From the NCBI GenBank assembly GCA_000727475.1, contig KL647290.1, forward strand, positions 4,103,373 to 4,167,372: a stretch of DNA of 64,000 bases, given 5' to 3'. A program made the position numbers and the translations under genes. A model generated the notes under the pieces. The model made no database searches. It had not been told where the DNA came from and saw nothing but the letters and a program-made list of their open reading frames with translations. Within the stretch, counting starts at the first letter, position 1. Every line of letters begins with the position of its first letter. This DNA comes from Sarcocystis neurona. Its lineage: Eukaryota; Apicomplexa; Conoidasida; Eucoccidiorida; Sarcocystidae. Positions 48,501 to 60,900 of the stretch are shown here, piece by piece.

Positions 48501-51500
48501 CGCAGTCTGCTGCTGCACTTCGCTGGCGGTGGCGCAGGTTTCCCTGCCGTGTGGGCCTTGTGTGCTGCTCCTGATTTTGCTGCTGCCGCTGCTGGTTTTG
48601 CTGCTGCTCCCGACTTTGTTGTTGCTGCTGGTTTTGCTGCTGCTGCTGCAGGGCACTGGATTCACGCGATCGACGTGGAGCAGGACACACAGCGAGACTA
48701 CCCCTCGTGTCTGTCTACAACATCTTCGCGCGTCTCATGTGCGTCGTCGCCGGCGTCGTGCACGGGCAGGAGGAAGGAAGGAGACGAAGAGGAGCAGCAG
48801 GAAAGGAACAGCAGCAGCAACGGCAGGCGCGGCGGCAGTCGCTCCAGCAGCAGCCGTTTCCCCACACCGGAGAACGAGGAGGAAGGGGAAGAGCAGGAGG
48901 GCAACAGCGGCAGCAGCGTCGGTAATGGAGACGAGACACAGAGCCAGTTTCCTCACAGTGCTGCCAGTGGCAACACTCACGGCAGCAGCCTCGATAGTAA
49001 CAGCTGCTGCAGCGACAGCGGAAACGTAGGAGGATTTCTGCGCTGCAGCAGCATCAGCAACGTGTTGGCCGTCGGCGAAAGTGCGGCTGCCGGTTGTTTC
49101 TCTCTGCTGCGGCTGGACTTCCGCTGCGCGTCTCCTACTGTTCAAGAAGTTCCACAAACGAGACGCATGCTGTGGCCGCTGCGGGTGCATGGCCCCTTCG
49201 TTTTCGTCAACTCTGTCTTCGGAGCCAAGGAATTCTGTGGGCGCGTTAGGCAGATTGACCTACGGTGAGCTACACATATACATATATATATATGTATATA
49301 CGAATCTTCATATATATAGAGATATATATATATATACAAATCTTAATTCATATATATATATATATACAAATCTTCATATATACACATATACACAAACCTT
49401 CATGTTTACAAAAAAATATGCGTACAAATACATATGCACATGTTTGTGTGAGTATATCTGTGAAAAGAGTTTTATAGATATGTCTCTGTATAGGGAAAAA
49501 TCTGTACACATACGTAAACACACATGTGTGTTTATATATATGTATGTATATACATATAACTGTAAAGAGATACATACATATATCTGTACGTGTAAATGTA
49601 CATGCGTATTCGTGGAAGTGTATGTAAGAAGATGGATATGTCCAAATCCATATATGTATGTGTATATGTATAGTATATATATTGATTGAGAACACATATA
49701 TACAGACGTATATGTAAATACGAGTGTGTACGTAGAACGAGACATGTGCGTCTATACATATGTATATGTGTGTGCATTTGTATGTGTGCAAGCCACGGGA
49801 AGAGGGCGCACTCATACATAATATATATATATATTCATGTATACGATATGAACTTGTGTGTATGTTTCACATGTATGGGTACATGTGGATGAATTAACAC
49901 GCGGAAATTTTTTGACGGAAGTAACTTTGTGTAAAACAGGTGTGCAGATGTAAACAGACAGATAAGTAGATGTATTTATAGAGATATAAATATACATGCA
50001 TATCCGCATGTTTCTGTGTATATGCGTAGGCATTTGTACACGTATATTCTCATACGTATACACATATAAACACACACATGTACCAAAATGTATATATATA
50101 TATAGGCAGATTTGTATATATATATATATGAATATATATGGATATATTCATGTACACATACATACCTACACACATATATATAGTGTATGTTGGCGTTTCT
50201 ATGGATATGTTTGGTGCTAGTAATATATATATGTATATGTATGTAGACGCGGATATACATGTGTACCTTGACATAGACATACGTACGTGCCTGCCTGTAG
50301 ACACGGATATATGTAAATATGTCTGTATTTGTGTGTGTGTGTGTGTGTTTTCTTTTGCACTGCTTGCTGCTGCAGAAACCCAAGTTCTGCTGTTTGTTCG
50401 CAAAGGCTGAGCAGCCTCTCGGTGGCCTCAGAAGATGAGAGTCGCTGTCTTGGCTCGTGCATGGTTCACATGCTGCCACACAAAAAAGTAGAGGACCTGC
50501 GCGTAATGGGAGACTACGTAAGTGCACCTTGCCGTTGAAAAGGGGTTCTTCTCGCGTGCGTCCGGCTTCTACAAATGTGTCTCCACAGGACATGTCTATG
50601 TTTTTATTTATATATATGTGTGTTTGTAAAGATAGGAATATACGAATCGAGACGCTTTTGTCCATGCATGCATGCGTCTACGCCTAGGTGTGGATGTGCG
50701 CGTGTGCCTGGGTAGGTGCGAAGAAGTGCAAAGAAAAGCGCGAGTGCTGAATATACGTACTGGTGCATCGCAGTCACCCAGGTTGTGTATGTATCTATGC
50801 GTTTACATACGTATATATGTATATATATGTGCGTACAAATATATAGATATGTGTATGCATATACCCACAAACAGACATATACATATATATATAGTCGCTT
50901 GTGTACATACAGCTATATGTGTGTACATACTTACTTATGTATACGCATATGTGTTTGCGTCCTTGCACACAGAGAGACGTGAGTATATCAGGTTGACGAC
51001 CCGTGCATGCCTATTTGCATCAAATAGATATATATATATATATATGTATGTGTTGAGAGATAGAGAGAGGTACAGAGAGAGACGGGAAATATAGGTAGAT
51101 AGGAAGATGTATGTGTGTGCAAGTGAACGCGTCCAGGGTGAGGGGAGAGTGGTAGACCTGCGCGAAGCGTGTGTCAGCAGGCACTCACGCTTGACTCGAA
51201 TTCTTTATGCAAATACGTACGTAATGTTAGTATATACAGAAGAATGCATAGGTGCGTCTACAAATGCATACAAACGCATATATATATATATACACGTCTA
51301 TATAATATATATAGACGTATGTACGTACATACATATATATATATGTGTATTGCTCTAGTATCTGTGTAGGGCAGCCACTTAATACTTTACATACGTATGT
51401 GTATGTAGGCGTGCAGACACGCGTCTACGTGTATATCTGTAGATATATATATATATGTGTATCTATATGCTTATATATATATATATATACATATGCAAGT

Positions 51501-54500
51501 GTGTATGTCTGTATGTACACGTACACACTCGCACCGCTGTATACCTGTACAAACCTGGCTACGGACACATGTACACAAAGAGATGGCTACATAGATGTAG
51601 CTATAGATACATGTAGATTCAAGTAGAGATAAATATAGGTAAAATAGACTACGTGTGAACTTTTTATATACGGGGGTACAAACACAAACATGTGTAGAGC
51701 GACTGCCTCAAGGTAGAGAAGGCTTCTATTGGTTCTGCTGCTGGAGCAGTCACACTTGCTGCTGGGGTTGGCTGCCCTTATCTTGCTGCGGTAGATGCGA
51801 CTACTTATATTCTTCAGTACTGCAGCTGTTGCTGTGCAGAGTCCTGCTGTTCTTCCCGCGTTACTGCCGGTGCATGCGCGCGGCGTCGCCATTGCTGCCG
51901 CCGATGTGTGGGCAAGGAGCAGCCGTTCTTGGTGCTCAGGGACGCCAACGCATGCCTGTTCAGCTTGTTTGCTGCTCTCTCTTCTCTGCTGCAGTCTAGT
52001 GCAGCTGCTGCAAACAGAACTGCTGCTGCTGTCGCTGCCGCTGCCGCTGCCGGTGCTGCCGCAAGCGTCCTGCTGCTTCCCTGACTGTGCGACCCTGCTT
52101 GTTGTTGGTGCTCTTCGTCGAAAAAGCAGCATGAGCTCGAGCTCATGCTGCTGCCTCTGTGTCTGCGCCTCCCTGCGCGGCTGTTGCTGCTGCTCCTGCT
52201 GCTCGAACCGCTGCTCTTTCTGCTTCTGCTACTGCTGCTGCTGCTTCGTGGCCATGAACCACTGCATGCGCGTCTTCGTCTGCAGCTGCCTCTGCTGCAG
52301 TTGCAGATGCTACAACCGCGTCTGCTGCTGCAGTTTCTGCGTGCCAGTTGCTGTTCTGCGGGCGCTGCGGCTTGCTACGGCTGCGTGACAGACGCGAAGC
52401 GCGCAAGTATTGCAGCTATTCGAGTAGTACGTGTGTTTGCTATTGTTGCCGCAGTTGTACGTGCTAACGGACGATGCGTCAGGAGTGCTGCAGCTGCTGC
52501 GTTTTGATACGAAGCGCCGCAGCCGCGCTGCCGTTGTCACTCGCATCGACGCTTTTGACGCAAGCGAATGGGCAGAGCCTCTTCGTCTGTTGCAGATTAA
52601 TCCACGTAGGCTCCTGCCACTTCTTCGATGTTGTCTCTTTCTGGTGAAACAAAGCGTCGAAGCGACGGAGCAGAGCATCTGCGTGTACACGTGGGCACGC
52701 AGTATGTACACACTGCTGCGGCTAACTTCTCATCACGTAAAAGAACCCTGTGTAGGCATTGTGGAAGTAGTAGTAGTTGTCATAGGAGTGTTTTGTGCCC
52801 ACTCGTGTGCCTTACGCAAATCAGTAATATTCCGCACACATATATATGTGTATGTGTGGATGTGTGTGGGGTCTGTCTTCTGTTGCACGTTCTCTGTCGC
52901 TTGTGTATATATGTACGCAAATATGCCTGCCTCTCGTTGCCGTATTTTCGCTGTTTGCCTGACCCTTTGAGCTCGCCGCACGTAGGTGAATATACATATA
53001 CATACATACATATACATGCATGCATATAACTACATGCATACATACGTACATACATACATACACACACACACAGAGGACATGTCGTCTTTCACAGTTCCTT
53101 CTCTCTGCCTCTTCCCCCGCTTTTTCTGGAAGGGACAGCAGAGACCAACAAGGAGAAACAACACGCACCTTGTGCAAATACGTGCGCAGATGCAGAGGGG
53201 ACACACGCGGCGCAGCCGCAGCAGTCCATATGCCGCAGCAGCCCACACACAAGGAAGATCCGCCAGCCAGATGCGTGAAACCCCTACCTCGTCTCGTTTT
53301 GAGCCGTTTTATCTGCACACATCGGACTCTCTTCGTGTCCCTCGGGCACTACATATACGAATATATATATACATAGATATATATATGTAGCTGTCCGCGG
53401 AAGTGCGTTGGAGGACAGTCATTCTTCAGGTAGATGCACTCGTGTGTGTCGGGCGTTTGCCGTGGCGAAGAAAGGGCAGGTAAGATGAAAGAAAGTAGTT
53501 CTCCAGACAGAAGGAGTTTTGCGACAAAGACGAAGAAGAAGTGAGAGAGCTGCTGCCCACGGTGCATCCTCCGCGACTCTTCGTCAGAACGTGCGCGTCG
53601 GTGTTCACACGTGTATGTACGCGTGTGTGTACCTCCTCCCACGTCCGCGGCTGCACACGTATGGATGATATGTATGGGATGGAAAATTCGCAAGAGAGCC
53701 GGCAGGCTCTCCTTCGACCTTCACACACACCTCTGTGGAAAAGTGAGCTGCTGCCGCATCATCGCGACGTGCGTCTTTCATATGCTCCTGCAGCATGTGT
53801 GTGGTTGTGAGCCTGGAAGCGCATGAACAGTCTTCACTACACCAGCGTGTTCGTAGACAAGCGCGCGCAGAGACCGTCTTTGCCGACGTGGACGTAATAC
53901 AGAGAGAGAGAGGGCTGTGTTGCGAACGGTCTGTGTGTACGTATGTATGGGCAAACGTGCCACAGCGATGTAAAGCGTAACAGCTACGCCGAGCACCGCT
54001 TCACGTTCTCTCTGTGTGGACGCGTGTTTTTCGTGTTGCACACATGAGGAGAAGCAGAAACAGCAGCAGCAAAAGTAGCAAGGACCGAGTGAGAAAGGGG
54101 AAAGACGCGACAGCACAGCCTAGCAGCGGACAGAGCAGTACCACGGGTGCTCTTGCAGCAGGTGCTGGAGGTAACGTCGGCTTCTGTGAGGAGGCGCGCA
54201 AGCAGCTGGGGAGAAAAGACTCCTCTTTGTTGTCGAGAAATACCCCTCGGATCTCCTCCACCTCTCGCAGCGGTCTGGCTTCTTCTGTTCTCGAACCAAG
54301 CAGTCGTGTCGTTGTTTGTCGCTCTGCAGCTGTGGGGTCTCGTACGTCCCGTCCTTTTCCTTCCTATCATCAGCGCGTGGCTGTTTCACGGTGGCAAACA
54401 ACCCTTACTGCGTTTTATCTTCGTTGCCTCCATTCCGTGTGTCTGCAACAGAGATGTTCCCTGGAGGGCGTGTTGAATTCTTCCACGTGTCTGCTACTTT

Positions 54501-54924
54501 CCCGTCGTCCTCAGCTTCCTCCCGGTTCCCTTCGCTTCGACAGGGGAAGAGCAACAGACGCGGTTTCTCCCCCTTCTATTCGACAACGCTTTCTTCGTCC
54601 GTCGCTTTTCTTGTCCTTTTTTCGTGTCTCCCAAGAAGGCGGTCAGAATGCTTACTACTTTTCACTGTTTTCTCTGCCTTTTCACTCACCTCCTCCTCAC
54701 CTTTGCTTTGCTCCTGTCCTCCGCCCCACGTTAACGAGAGTGTTTCTTCATGTTTTCCCTCCCGAAATTTCTTCCTTTTTTCTGATGCAGAGGGATACAC
54801 CTGCACGTACGGCAGCTACGTGAAGTTCGGACGCATAGTAGATCCTGAGGCAGCAGACGACGGGACGTCATTTCAAGAAGTGCAGCTTCCTCCGCCTCCG
54901 TCTTTATCTCTCCTTTCCTCGTAG
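32610..54924 (+). CDS. large F-box protein with WD-like C-terminal repeats (8 exons)
   Basis: This is a probable substrate adaptor of an SCF (Skp1-cullin-F-box) ubiquitin ligase. That is inferred from the domain; the substrate is unknown. Exons: 32610-39526, 41241-41392, 44121-44211, 46705-46892, 48652-49264, 50376-50517, 52455-52605, 54791-54924. All phases match and the total of 8388 nt gives 2795 residues. The ATG at 32610 is the first in its frame and has the context AAAAAATGG. Residues 1-1690 are mostly Ala, Gln, Ser and Asn runs. The F-box is at about 1690-1746 (WNALPTELQMKVCCFLGAAE, then FVWKKICEHVW). Conserved-looking stretches NIEAYKGDYRRLYRDANGWF and LPWYANLFATRGGILDCITD come next, and then WD-type blades such as ELYACGDDSGSIHLFS. 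A long Ser/Glu insertion interrupts one blade. I do not recognise a named ortholog. Confidence 0.82.
35320..35395 (+). repeat. 27-bp tandem repeat coding AAAGSLATA units
   Basis: Three near-identical 27-bp copies (CAGGCTCCTTGGCAACAG core) lie in exon 1 of the F-box gene. They encode repeated GSLATAAA peptides, the third altered to GSATTAAA. The unit keeps the frame. Confidence 0.9.
39593..39640 (+). repeat. 15-bp tandem repeat, F-box gene intron 1
   Basis: Three copies of CGCTGCGGGTCGNCG lie 70 bases after the GTAAGT donor of exon 1. They differ at one base each. Confidence 0.85.
39966..40055 (+). repeat. 21-23-bp tandem repeat, F-box gene intron 1
   Basis: Four diverged units of the form GGCGCTTGTTTACACG, then CAG or TAGAA, start at 39966, 39989, 40010 and 40033. 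The spacings of 23, 21 and 23 are not triplet multiples. Confidence 0.8.
41241..41392 (+). CDS. F-box gene exon 2 (WD-like)
   Basis: The acceptor is CGCATGCAG and the donor is GGATA|GTGAGT. The exon encodes EDAREIFIVTEAVGIPAS, then SFIRIIDRSSLEIVKEQ and RSLNCLD, a beta-strand pattern typical of a WD blade. Phases are 1 base in and 1 base out. Confidence 0.82.
44121..44211 (+). CDS. F-box gene exon 3 (WD-like)
   Basis: The acceptor is TTGGTGCAG and the donor is AGCAG|GTGAAA. The exon encodes SPELYACGDDSGSIHLFSR, then FTHKLLHRYS. This is the clearest WD-type strand set in the gene. Two bases enter and two leave. Confidence 0.85.
45300..45415 (+). repeat. 61-bp duplication with (TA)n, intron 3
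   Basis: CTACACACATACGTG, then YAGAA and a (TA)n run, occur at 45306 and 45367. The (TA)n tracts are about 10 units each. Confidence 0.8.
46416..46618 (+). repeat. 117-bp tandem duplication just before exon 4
   Basis: CGAACTATGTCCAT at 46416 and CGAACTATGTACAT at 46533 are each followed by a C/T-rich tract, a TATACATATA run, and a TGTCTKGATAKAGTGA end. The second copy finishes about 85 bases before the exon 4 acceptor at 46704. Confidence 0.8.
46705..46892 (+). CDS. F-box gene exon 4 (WD-like)
   Basis: The acceptor is CGTTTTCGCAG and the donor is AAAG|GTATTT. The exon encodes LGVVNMMAVYGLG, then EVNDLRLCCREQQLIAVRTA and GVELIDIHSGKSTSI, again a blade-like pattern. One base enters and one leaves. 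Confidence 0.85.
47056..47540 (+). repeat. roughly 180-bp tandem array, F-box gene intron 4
   Basis: TCGAAGACGTAGAACTGCA at 47056 recurs exactly at 47239 and as TTGAATACGCATAACTGCA at 47419. Each copy is followed at a similar distance by a GAGGTTRTGRTTGTG element and (TA)n-rich sequence. The array holds about 2.7 copies with periods of 183 and 180. Confidence 0.85.
48182..48310 (+). repeat. 19-bp tandem array, F-box gene intron 4
   Basis: The 19-bp unit TCTGCTCCTCCTGCTGCAG is present in consecutive copies at 48182, 48201, 48220, 48239, 48258 and 48277, with a partial seventh. Copies at 48220 and 48239 are identical, and those at 48258 and 48277 are identical to each other. A 19-bp period would break any reading frame, so the array is non-coding. 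Confidence 0.92.
48652..49264 (+). CDS. F-box gene exon 5 (WD-like with Ser/Glu insertion)
   Basis: The acceptor is the end of a CTG run (CTGCTGCAG) and the donor is CTACG|GTGAGC. It starts GHWIHAIDVEQDTQRDYPS, continues with about 110 residues rich in Ser, Glu, Gly and Arg, and ends NVLAVGESAAAGCFSLLRLD and GPFVFVNSVFGAKEFCGR. The insertion sits inside a presumed propeller loop. Confidence 0.8.
50376..50517 (+). CDS. F-box gene exon 6
   Basis: The acceptor is TGCTGCTGCAG and the donor is GACTAC|GTAAGT. The exon encodes SLSVASEDESRCLGSCMVHM and KKVEDLRVMGDY. One base enters and it leaves in phase 0. It contains no motif I recognise beyond the phase and splice agreement. Confidence 0.7.
52125..52152 (+). 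repeat. perfect 28-bp palindrome
   Basis: The two 14-base arms, AGCAGCATGAGCTC and its exact reverse complement, meet with no spacer. The palindrome lies in intron 6 of the F-box gene, at a boundary between CTG-rich blocks. Confidence 0.95.
52455..52605 (+). CDS. F-box gene exon 7 (WD-like)
   Basis: The acceptor is TTGTTGCCGCAG. The exon encodes LYVLTDDASGVLQLLRFDTK, then RIDAFDASEWAEPLRLLQIN. It enters in phase 0. The proposed donor CCAC|GTAGGC is weak. It was chosen because it leaves one base that matches the two-base start of exon 8. GTGAAA at 52643 and GTATGT at 52702 are alternative donors. Confidence 0.65.
54791..54924 (+). CDS. F-box gene exon 8 (C-terminus)
   Basis: A long pyrimidine-rich tract ending TCTGATGCAG precedes it. 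The exon encodes GYTCTYGSYVKFGRIVDPEA, then ADDGTSFQEVQL and a short Pro/Ser/Leu end, with stop TAG at 54922. It reads on in frame from exon 7 and looks like the closing strands of a propeller. A different or later terminal exon cannot be excluded. Confidence 0.62.
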
Positions 54925-57886
54925 TCTTCTTCATTCAGAAGCAGATGCATGCCTACACACGCGCGTTTACACATGTGCGCAGACGCACGTGTTCTTCAAT
55001 CTTGCAGCAGGTGCATAGGTACATATATATGCGGAGGTCCTTGATGGTGGCACTCCTTCGTCGGGTGGCTGGCTTTTACAGTATTCGTCGAAGATCTGTT
55101 CGCGGTGGCTTTTTACGCCTGGCATCCCTAGCCCCACCAGTTTTGCTCCTCCGCTCGTCCGAGAACTTCGGTCACCAATGCCTCACATACCTTCCCGCCT
55201 TCTCGCTGAGGTTCTCTTCACTCCTCTGCGTCTGCTCCTCTGTATTCTACTTTTTCTTGGGCGGTTCGATGTGCTGAGCTTTAGCCCAACGTGCTAAGGT
55301 TCTCTCTCTCCGGCGCTCTCTGTCGTCGCTCGTCCCTTCTTCTGAGAATTTTGAGTTTTTCTGCTGCTGCGACTGCTGCGCCTCTCTGGCGCACACCGCC
55401 TTCTGAGCAGCACGCGGTGACGGCGGCTACTACAGGTGCTTTTCTGCTGTCTTCACGCCTGTGGAGGTGATTCACCTCATCTCCAAGAATGAGTGTATAC
55501 ATATATATATATGTATATGTACATATATGTGTATATATCCGCGTACGCAATCCCTATGTATGCATACGTGTACGCGGGTACCTGTGCACAATACGCGTGT
55601 GTGAGGATGTACTTACCTGGATATATATGCGGCTAGACGTGTGTCTGGCTGCGTACATTTGCATCTGCATATATATATATATACATATAATTTATGGTAT
55701 ATCTGCATCCTTTAAGTACCCGTTGTCTCGTGTAAACTTACACACGTCCGTGTGTATAAGCAGATAAGTATGTTCGTACATACGCGCGGACCCCAGTCTG
55801 CCCAGTTCTTGTATCTATTTCTGTATACAAATATACGTATGTGCCTCTTGCGAATAGGGTACTCTTCAGACAGAAGGTAAACATTTTCTAAAGGCAGTGC
55901 CACCTCACAGATGCGTTCTTTCACAGGTTTTCTTCATATTATTTACGTTTGTCTTTTAGGTAGCTATTTACAAACGGACACTCGGTGTATGCGTGTATAC
56001 GTGTATATTAAATAATGACTATGGGGAACTATCATACAGGAAGAGGAAGGAAAGGCACACGTCATTGCTGGTGGGGGGCACGTATATATATATATATGTA
56101 CCCCGATGTAAAGGCAGACGGTAGTTCTTTATCGTTGATGCCTGTATTTGTTTTTGTATTGGAAATTTATTTACGCATACTCAGGTATGGGGGTTCTGCA
56201 CGTGTTCACGTTTTTGCTGCTGACTCTTCTGTCAGTGCTATTGCTGCTCCTGCTGCTCGTGCTCTGGCACTGCGTTCTTGTCCTTCTCCTGTGTCCCTGG
56301 AGAGACAGCAGGCAGGAAACGTCACGCTGGTATTGGCAAATATTTGTGTACATCGACCAAGACGATGTTCACCAATTTCCGCAAATTCCCGCACTTCTGC
56401 TTCTCAAAGTAGAATACGTCTGCACAAAAATGTTGAAGAGAGAGACGCGTCCACGGAGAAAGAGGGGGACCTTTTCGTACGGTGGCCGCCGTATGTGGCG
56501 GTAGGTGGCTGGCCGTTTTTCTGCGGGTTTCTACTGCCGTGCAGGCAGCTCTTTAGTTGGTTGACTGCGTCCACTTTTTGAGGACGTCGAGAGAAGTGCG
56601 TATTTTATATTTTGGTGCCATAAGAGGGCACCGGCGTAGACGTACACGTCTGTGTACGATTTTCTACTTTTGTGCATACGTGTGTGGTCAGACACGGAAG
56701 TGTATAATTTTCTGCCTTACAAAGGCGCGTGAAAGCGAGCACCAATACAAGTAACGTCTCTTCCGTATACAGACATGCACGTGGGTGCAGCATTTCTTAA
56801 GTTGCAGGCAGGTACGTATAAACAGACATGTAAATATATATGCGTGTTAAAAGATGCGAGGATACATGTAGGTACATATAGGGGTGTATGCATAAGGGTG
56901 CGTGCTACACATGTGTGTACATGGACTTACACATACGACTGCTGCTTACGTGGGTGTATCTGTAAATCGGCATGCTAGTACACCAACTCCAAATCCACGT
57001 ACGGGAAGACTTGTCCAACGCTTCTCCCTTTTCAAAAGCAGCCAAAAAGACGCCGCGGAGCGCGTACCTACATATCCCCGCGGAACTTTCCGCAGTGCCC
57101 TTCCTTGGGTTTGTATGCATTCGTAAATGTGAGCCCGAGTTCACATGTGAGTACACCCACGTGTATATCAAAAGTCGGACAGGGGTCCACTGTAGCGCAC
57201 ACGACCAACGGGTCGATCTTCGAATTTCTATTTGCGAAAACCATGCAGGAAAAATTTTAGGTCGCGCACGTATCGAACATACCTCTTAGGCAGTGCAAGG
57301 GTAGACGCGAGCCACCGCGCTGGGTCTTCTTTACTACGACGGCGGACGCCAGGACACGCTCTAATACATACACATACGCGTATACTGTCAGGTACATATA
57401 CCAGCGTATCGATCTTCTGTGTCTGTATATCCTTCTCTGCGTATGTATAATTCGAGCTACGCGGCGGATACCTGTGTGTGCACATGCATACGTAGGCGTG
57501 CGTCTGCCTGTAGATGTGCGTGTATTCAGATATATATATATATATGTATTTACTTATACACGTTTGCGTATGTATGTATGTATAAACACACCCGTAGGAA
57601 TCTGAGCGTGCGTAGAGTGTACGCGCGTACTCGCGGGGGCCTGTCTCTTTGTTGATATATATATATATATATGCGCACTTCGCCATGTAGATGTGTGTAC
57701 ATCGGGATGTGTGTTTGTGTGCCGCAAATGCACGTGCGTGTGTAGTGTAAGTAAGTGTTTATACTTAAAGTGAGGCGGGAACATGTTAATATCTGCACAC
57801 ACGTATGGAGTGAGGTATACAAACACACATGTATACCTGTTTGTTTATGCGTATGTGTATATATATAATAAGAAATATGTCGGTGT

Positions 57887-57932
<46 letters not shown>

Positions 57933-60900
57933 CTGTGTGTCTGTGTGTGTGTCTGTTTGCATATATGTATATGCGTGTATATATATAGACACACAGATAT
58001 ATATGCACGTATATTTTTGCACGGATGTAGTGCGGATTTTTTTGTCTATACACTCGTGTATACGACTAAGTTTTCGCTTACTTTCTTGACGCGTATTGAT
58101 GCGTATGTATGTACGTGTGTAGAATGGCACGCGGTTGCAGATATGTAAATGCGCGGTTTTCCGGGTTCTGCAGGCTTAGTCGTACGGAGTTCCTTTTGGA
58201 ACGCAGGTCCCACAAGCATCTAGAGACGTCCGTATACGTTCGTATCAGCCATACACACCATTATTTGTAGGACAAAGCATATGTGTATAAACATATACAT
58301 GTATATGTGTATATTGAATTTTAAAGTTTGAATTCCACGCATACGAACTTGCTTGTGGGTGTGACTCTACTGAAGGACTATCCGCGCACGAGTATGTACG
58401 GCGCCAACCTCGCTGTGAATACTCAGTCCCAGTCACGAACGTATATATATATATATATATATATATGCATCATATGCCTACACAGTGGTGGATAGATGTA
58501 TATATATTCGTAGTCTACGAAACAGCCTTTATATGTATGTGAGCTGCACGTAGCATCGTTGAGAAATGTACACATACGGTGAAGCACCAGCGCACGTGTA
58601 ACCCCTTACAGAGTACAAACAATGCAGGAGGCGTGTACGTAGTTTCAAGTATCATAAGACTCCTGCGCATAGAAAGATGTCTACGGCGAATCGTTCACGT
58701 AAGTGTACGTTTGTCTATTCGGTGAGAAATTTTGAAAATCGGCGAAATACAGCACCAAACACCAGCACCCACTTGGGTGCGTATATATTTTTCTCTGCAC
58801 ATTTACTGGGCCGAATCATTCGACGAAGTATTAAATCTAGGTCCAACCATAAATGTCTGGTTTGAACTTCATGCCTGCCGCGGCGAAAGATGGGCAGCAA
58901 CAGATAAGCACTACGTATATTATGTATGTCTGCAGATGTGCATACACCAGACGGACGAAAACCGTTACGTACACAGCTGTATGTGGAGAGGTGGAGAATA
59001 CCGTGGACCAACACACACCGATGCGGATACGCCTGCGTGTATATTCGTCTGCCTGCATCTTCGTGAATGCACAAAATCAGACAGCTTGCAAAGCTTGGTA
59101 AAAGATCCCTTTCTCTCTCGCGCTTGAAGCAGAGCTCCGCATAGTCCAGGGATTCAAAAACAGATAATCTTCACGCCTCTGGGAAGAACGCCGGGGCACG
59201 AGGACTCTAACGGATGCCGCTGTGGTATTTTTCGTTTCACCGTTCAAGTGTGTGTACAAAAAGTCTTGAGCACTCGTGCTTATGGACTGGTAACGCGACG
59301 GTGAAAGTCCTGTACAGAATTAACTGCCGCTATGTGTTCTCCCTGTCAAGAGAGAACGTACAGGTATCGTAGGAGAACAGCGCGCATGTGTACGATGTAT
59401 ACGTCGTCTCGTTCACAAATATCGCGGCGTACATGTAGCAATGTGAACAAGGGCACAGATACACTGCACCTGCCCTAGTACGCCAAGCATTCTGAGCGCA
59501 TCTGTTGCATGTGACTGCAACGGTTGAAGAAAATTCCGTAAGAAACTGCTCTACGGCGCAGGAGTGGGACACTCTCTCTGCGACATATACATACACACAA
59601 GTACGCACACGTATGTGTACACGTATATATATACACGTTTGTAAATGCATACGGACGCAGGGATGCGTATTGTCCGAAATCGGACGCACGGGAGATGCAG
59701 AGTTCACCGACAACTGCTTCGCGCTGCGTACGTAACCATTCTTGTCTTCAGACCTACTTTGTATACTTCTGCGTAGTTGCCGCGTTGTGCGTGTCCACAT
59801 TTGCGTGTCGTACGTATGGGTTTTCCAGTGCAGAAACTTTCTATATAGATGAGCTTCAGCTACGTTTCCGTAGCAGCCGGTTCCCCGCGGTATTCATACA
59901 CACGAACGATTGGAACACGGAGGCGTACAGATATTACATATCTCTATCATAACATAGACAGAGGAAGAATACAAGATACGCGCTCGCACCTGTGTACGCG
60001 GATACAAATGTTGACCCACACCTGTGCGCGCAGAGATTCCTGAAGACGTCTTTTTATCTAGACAGGGTCGGTCTCTCCTTTACAGTAAAGAAGACATAGT
60101 ATTGTCGGGAATTCTTTTCACTTGTTATTTCTGTTCGTGAAGGAAACGAATTTTTGAGCACAAGTGGAACAACTCTACCACAAACCCAGAAGACAACGGC
60201 GACGCTGAAGTAACAGGCGAAAACAGCAAACAACCGCGACACTGACGTATCGACGAAAACAGCAGACAACCGCGACGCTGAAGAAGACGATACTCTCAAA
60301 TGTTGGAAAAGGTTCAATACTGTAATGTGACCTCGACAGCTAGGTGTTTCTCTACCACCTGCCCTGCATGGAGCTGTTTGTGTACACGAACATAGGTGTA
60401 TACATATGTATATATGTTTATGAGTGTGGCAATATATAGAAGAGGAAAGGTCGACACAGAGATGTAGATATACATACAGGTAAGTACGGAGGCAGAGAGA
60501 GTCATTTACGTATTTAGAGCGGTTAACGATGAACACATGTGTGTGTAAATGCGTGTATTTGTTCACGTTTTTACATGTGGAAACTGAAGAGGAGAACGGC
60601 TTTTGGTGGCTGAAGTTTGTATTCATTTCAACTAGAGTTGTCAGCAAGATAGACTGAAAGGTATGGACACGTAAATGTGTACTACACGCATGTGGGCAGC
60701 GCAGCATACTTGATGCACTCCCGTATGCGACTGCAGTTAATATCTACGAGATGCGCGTGCACGCACAGCAGCACAGCTGCACATGTGTGTGCCCATATAC
60801 ATCTGTGCAGCATGAAGAGAGCGTTCGTCGTAGTTGTTTAACATGGTTTCCACTGCTGCTGCAGATGTCCGTATGTGTACACGTATGTGGAGGTACACAC

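Noticed and set aside
57550..58150. Thr/His and Val/Cys-rich ORFs over (GT)n and (TA)n
   Set aside because: They are translations of simple-sequence microsatellites (THTHTH, YIYIY) and have no coding value.
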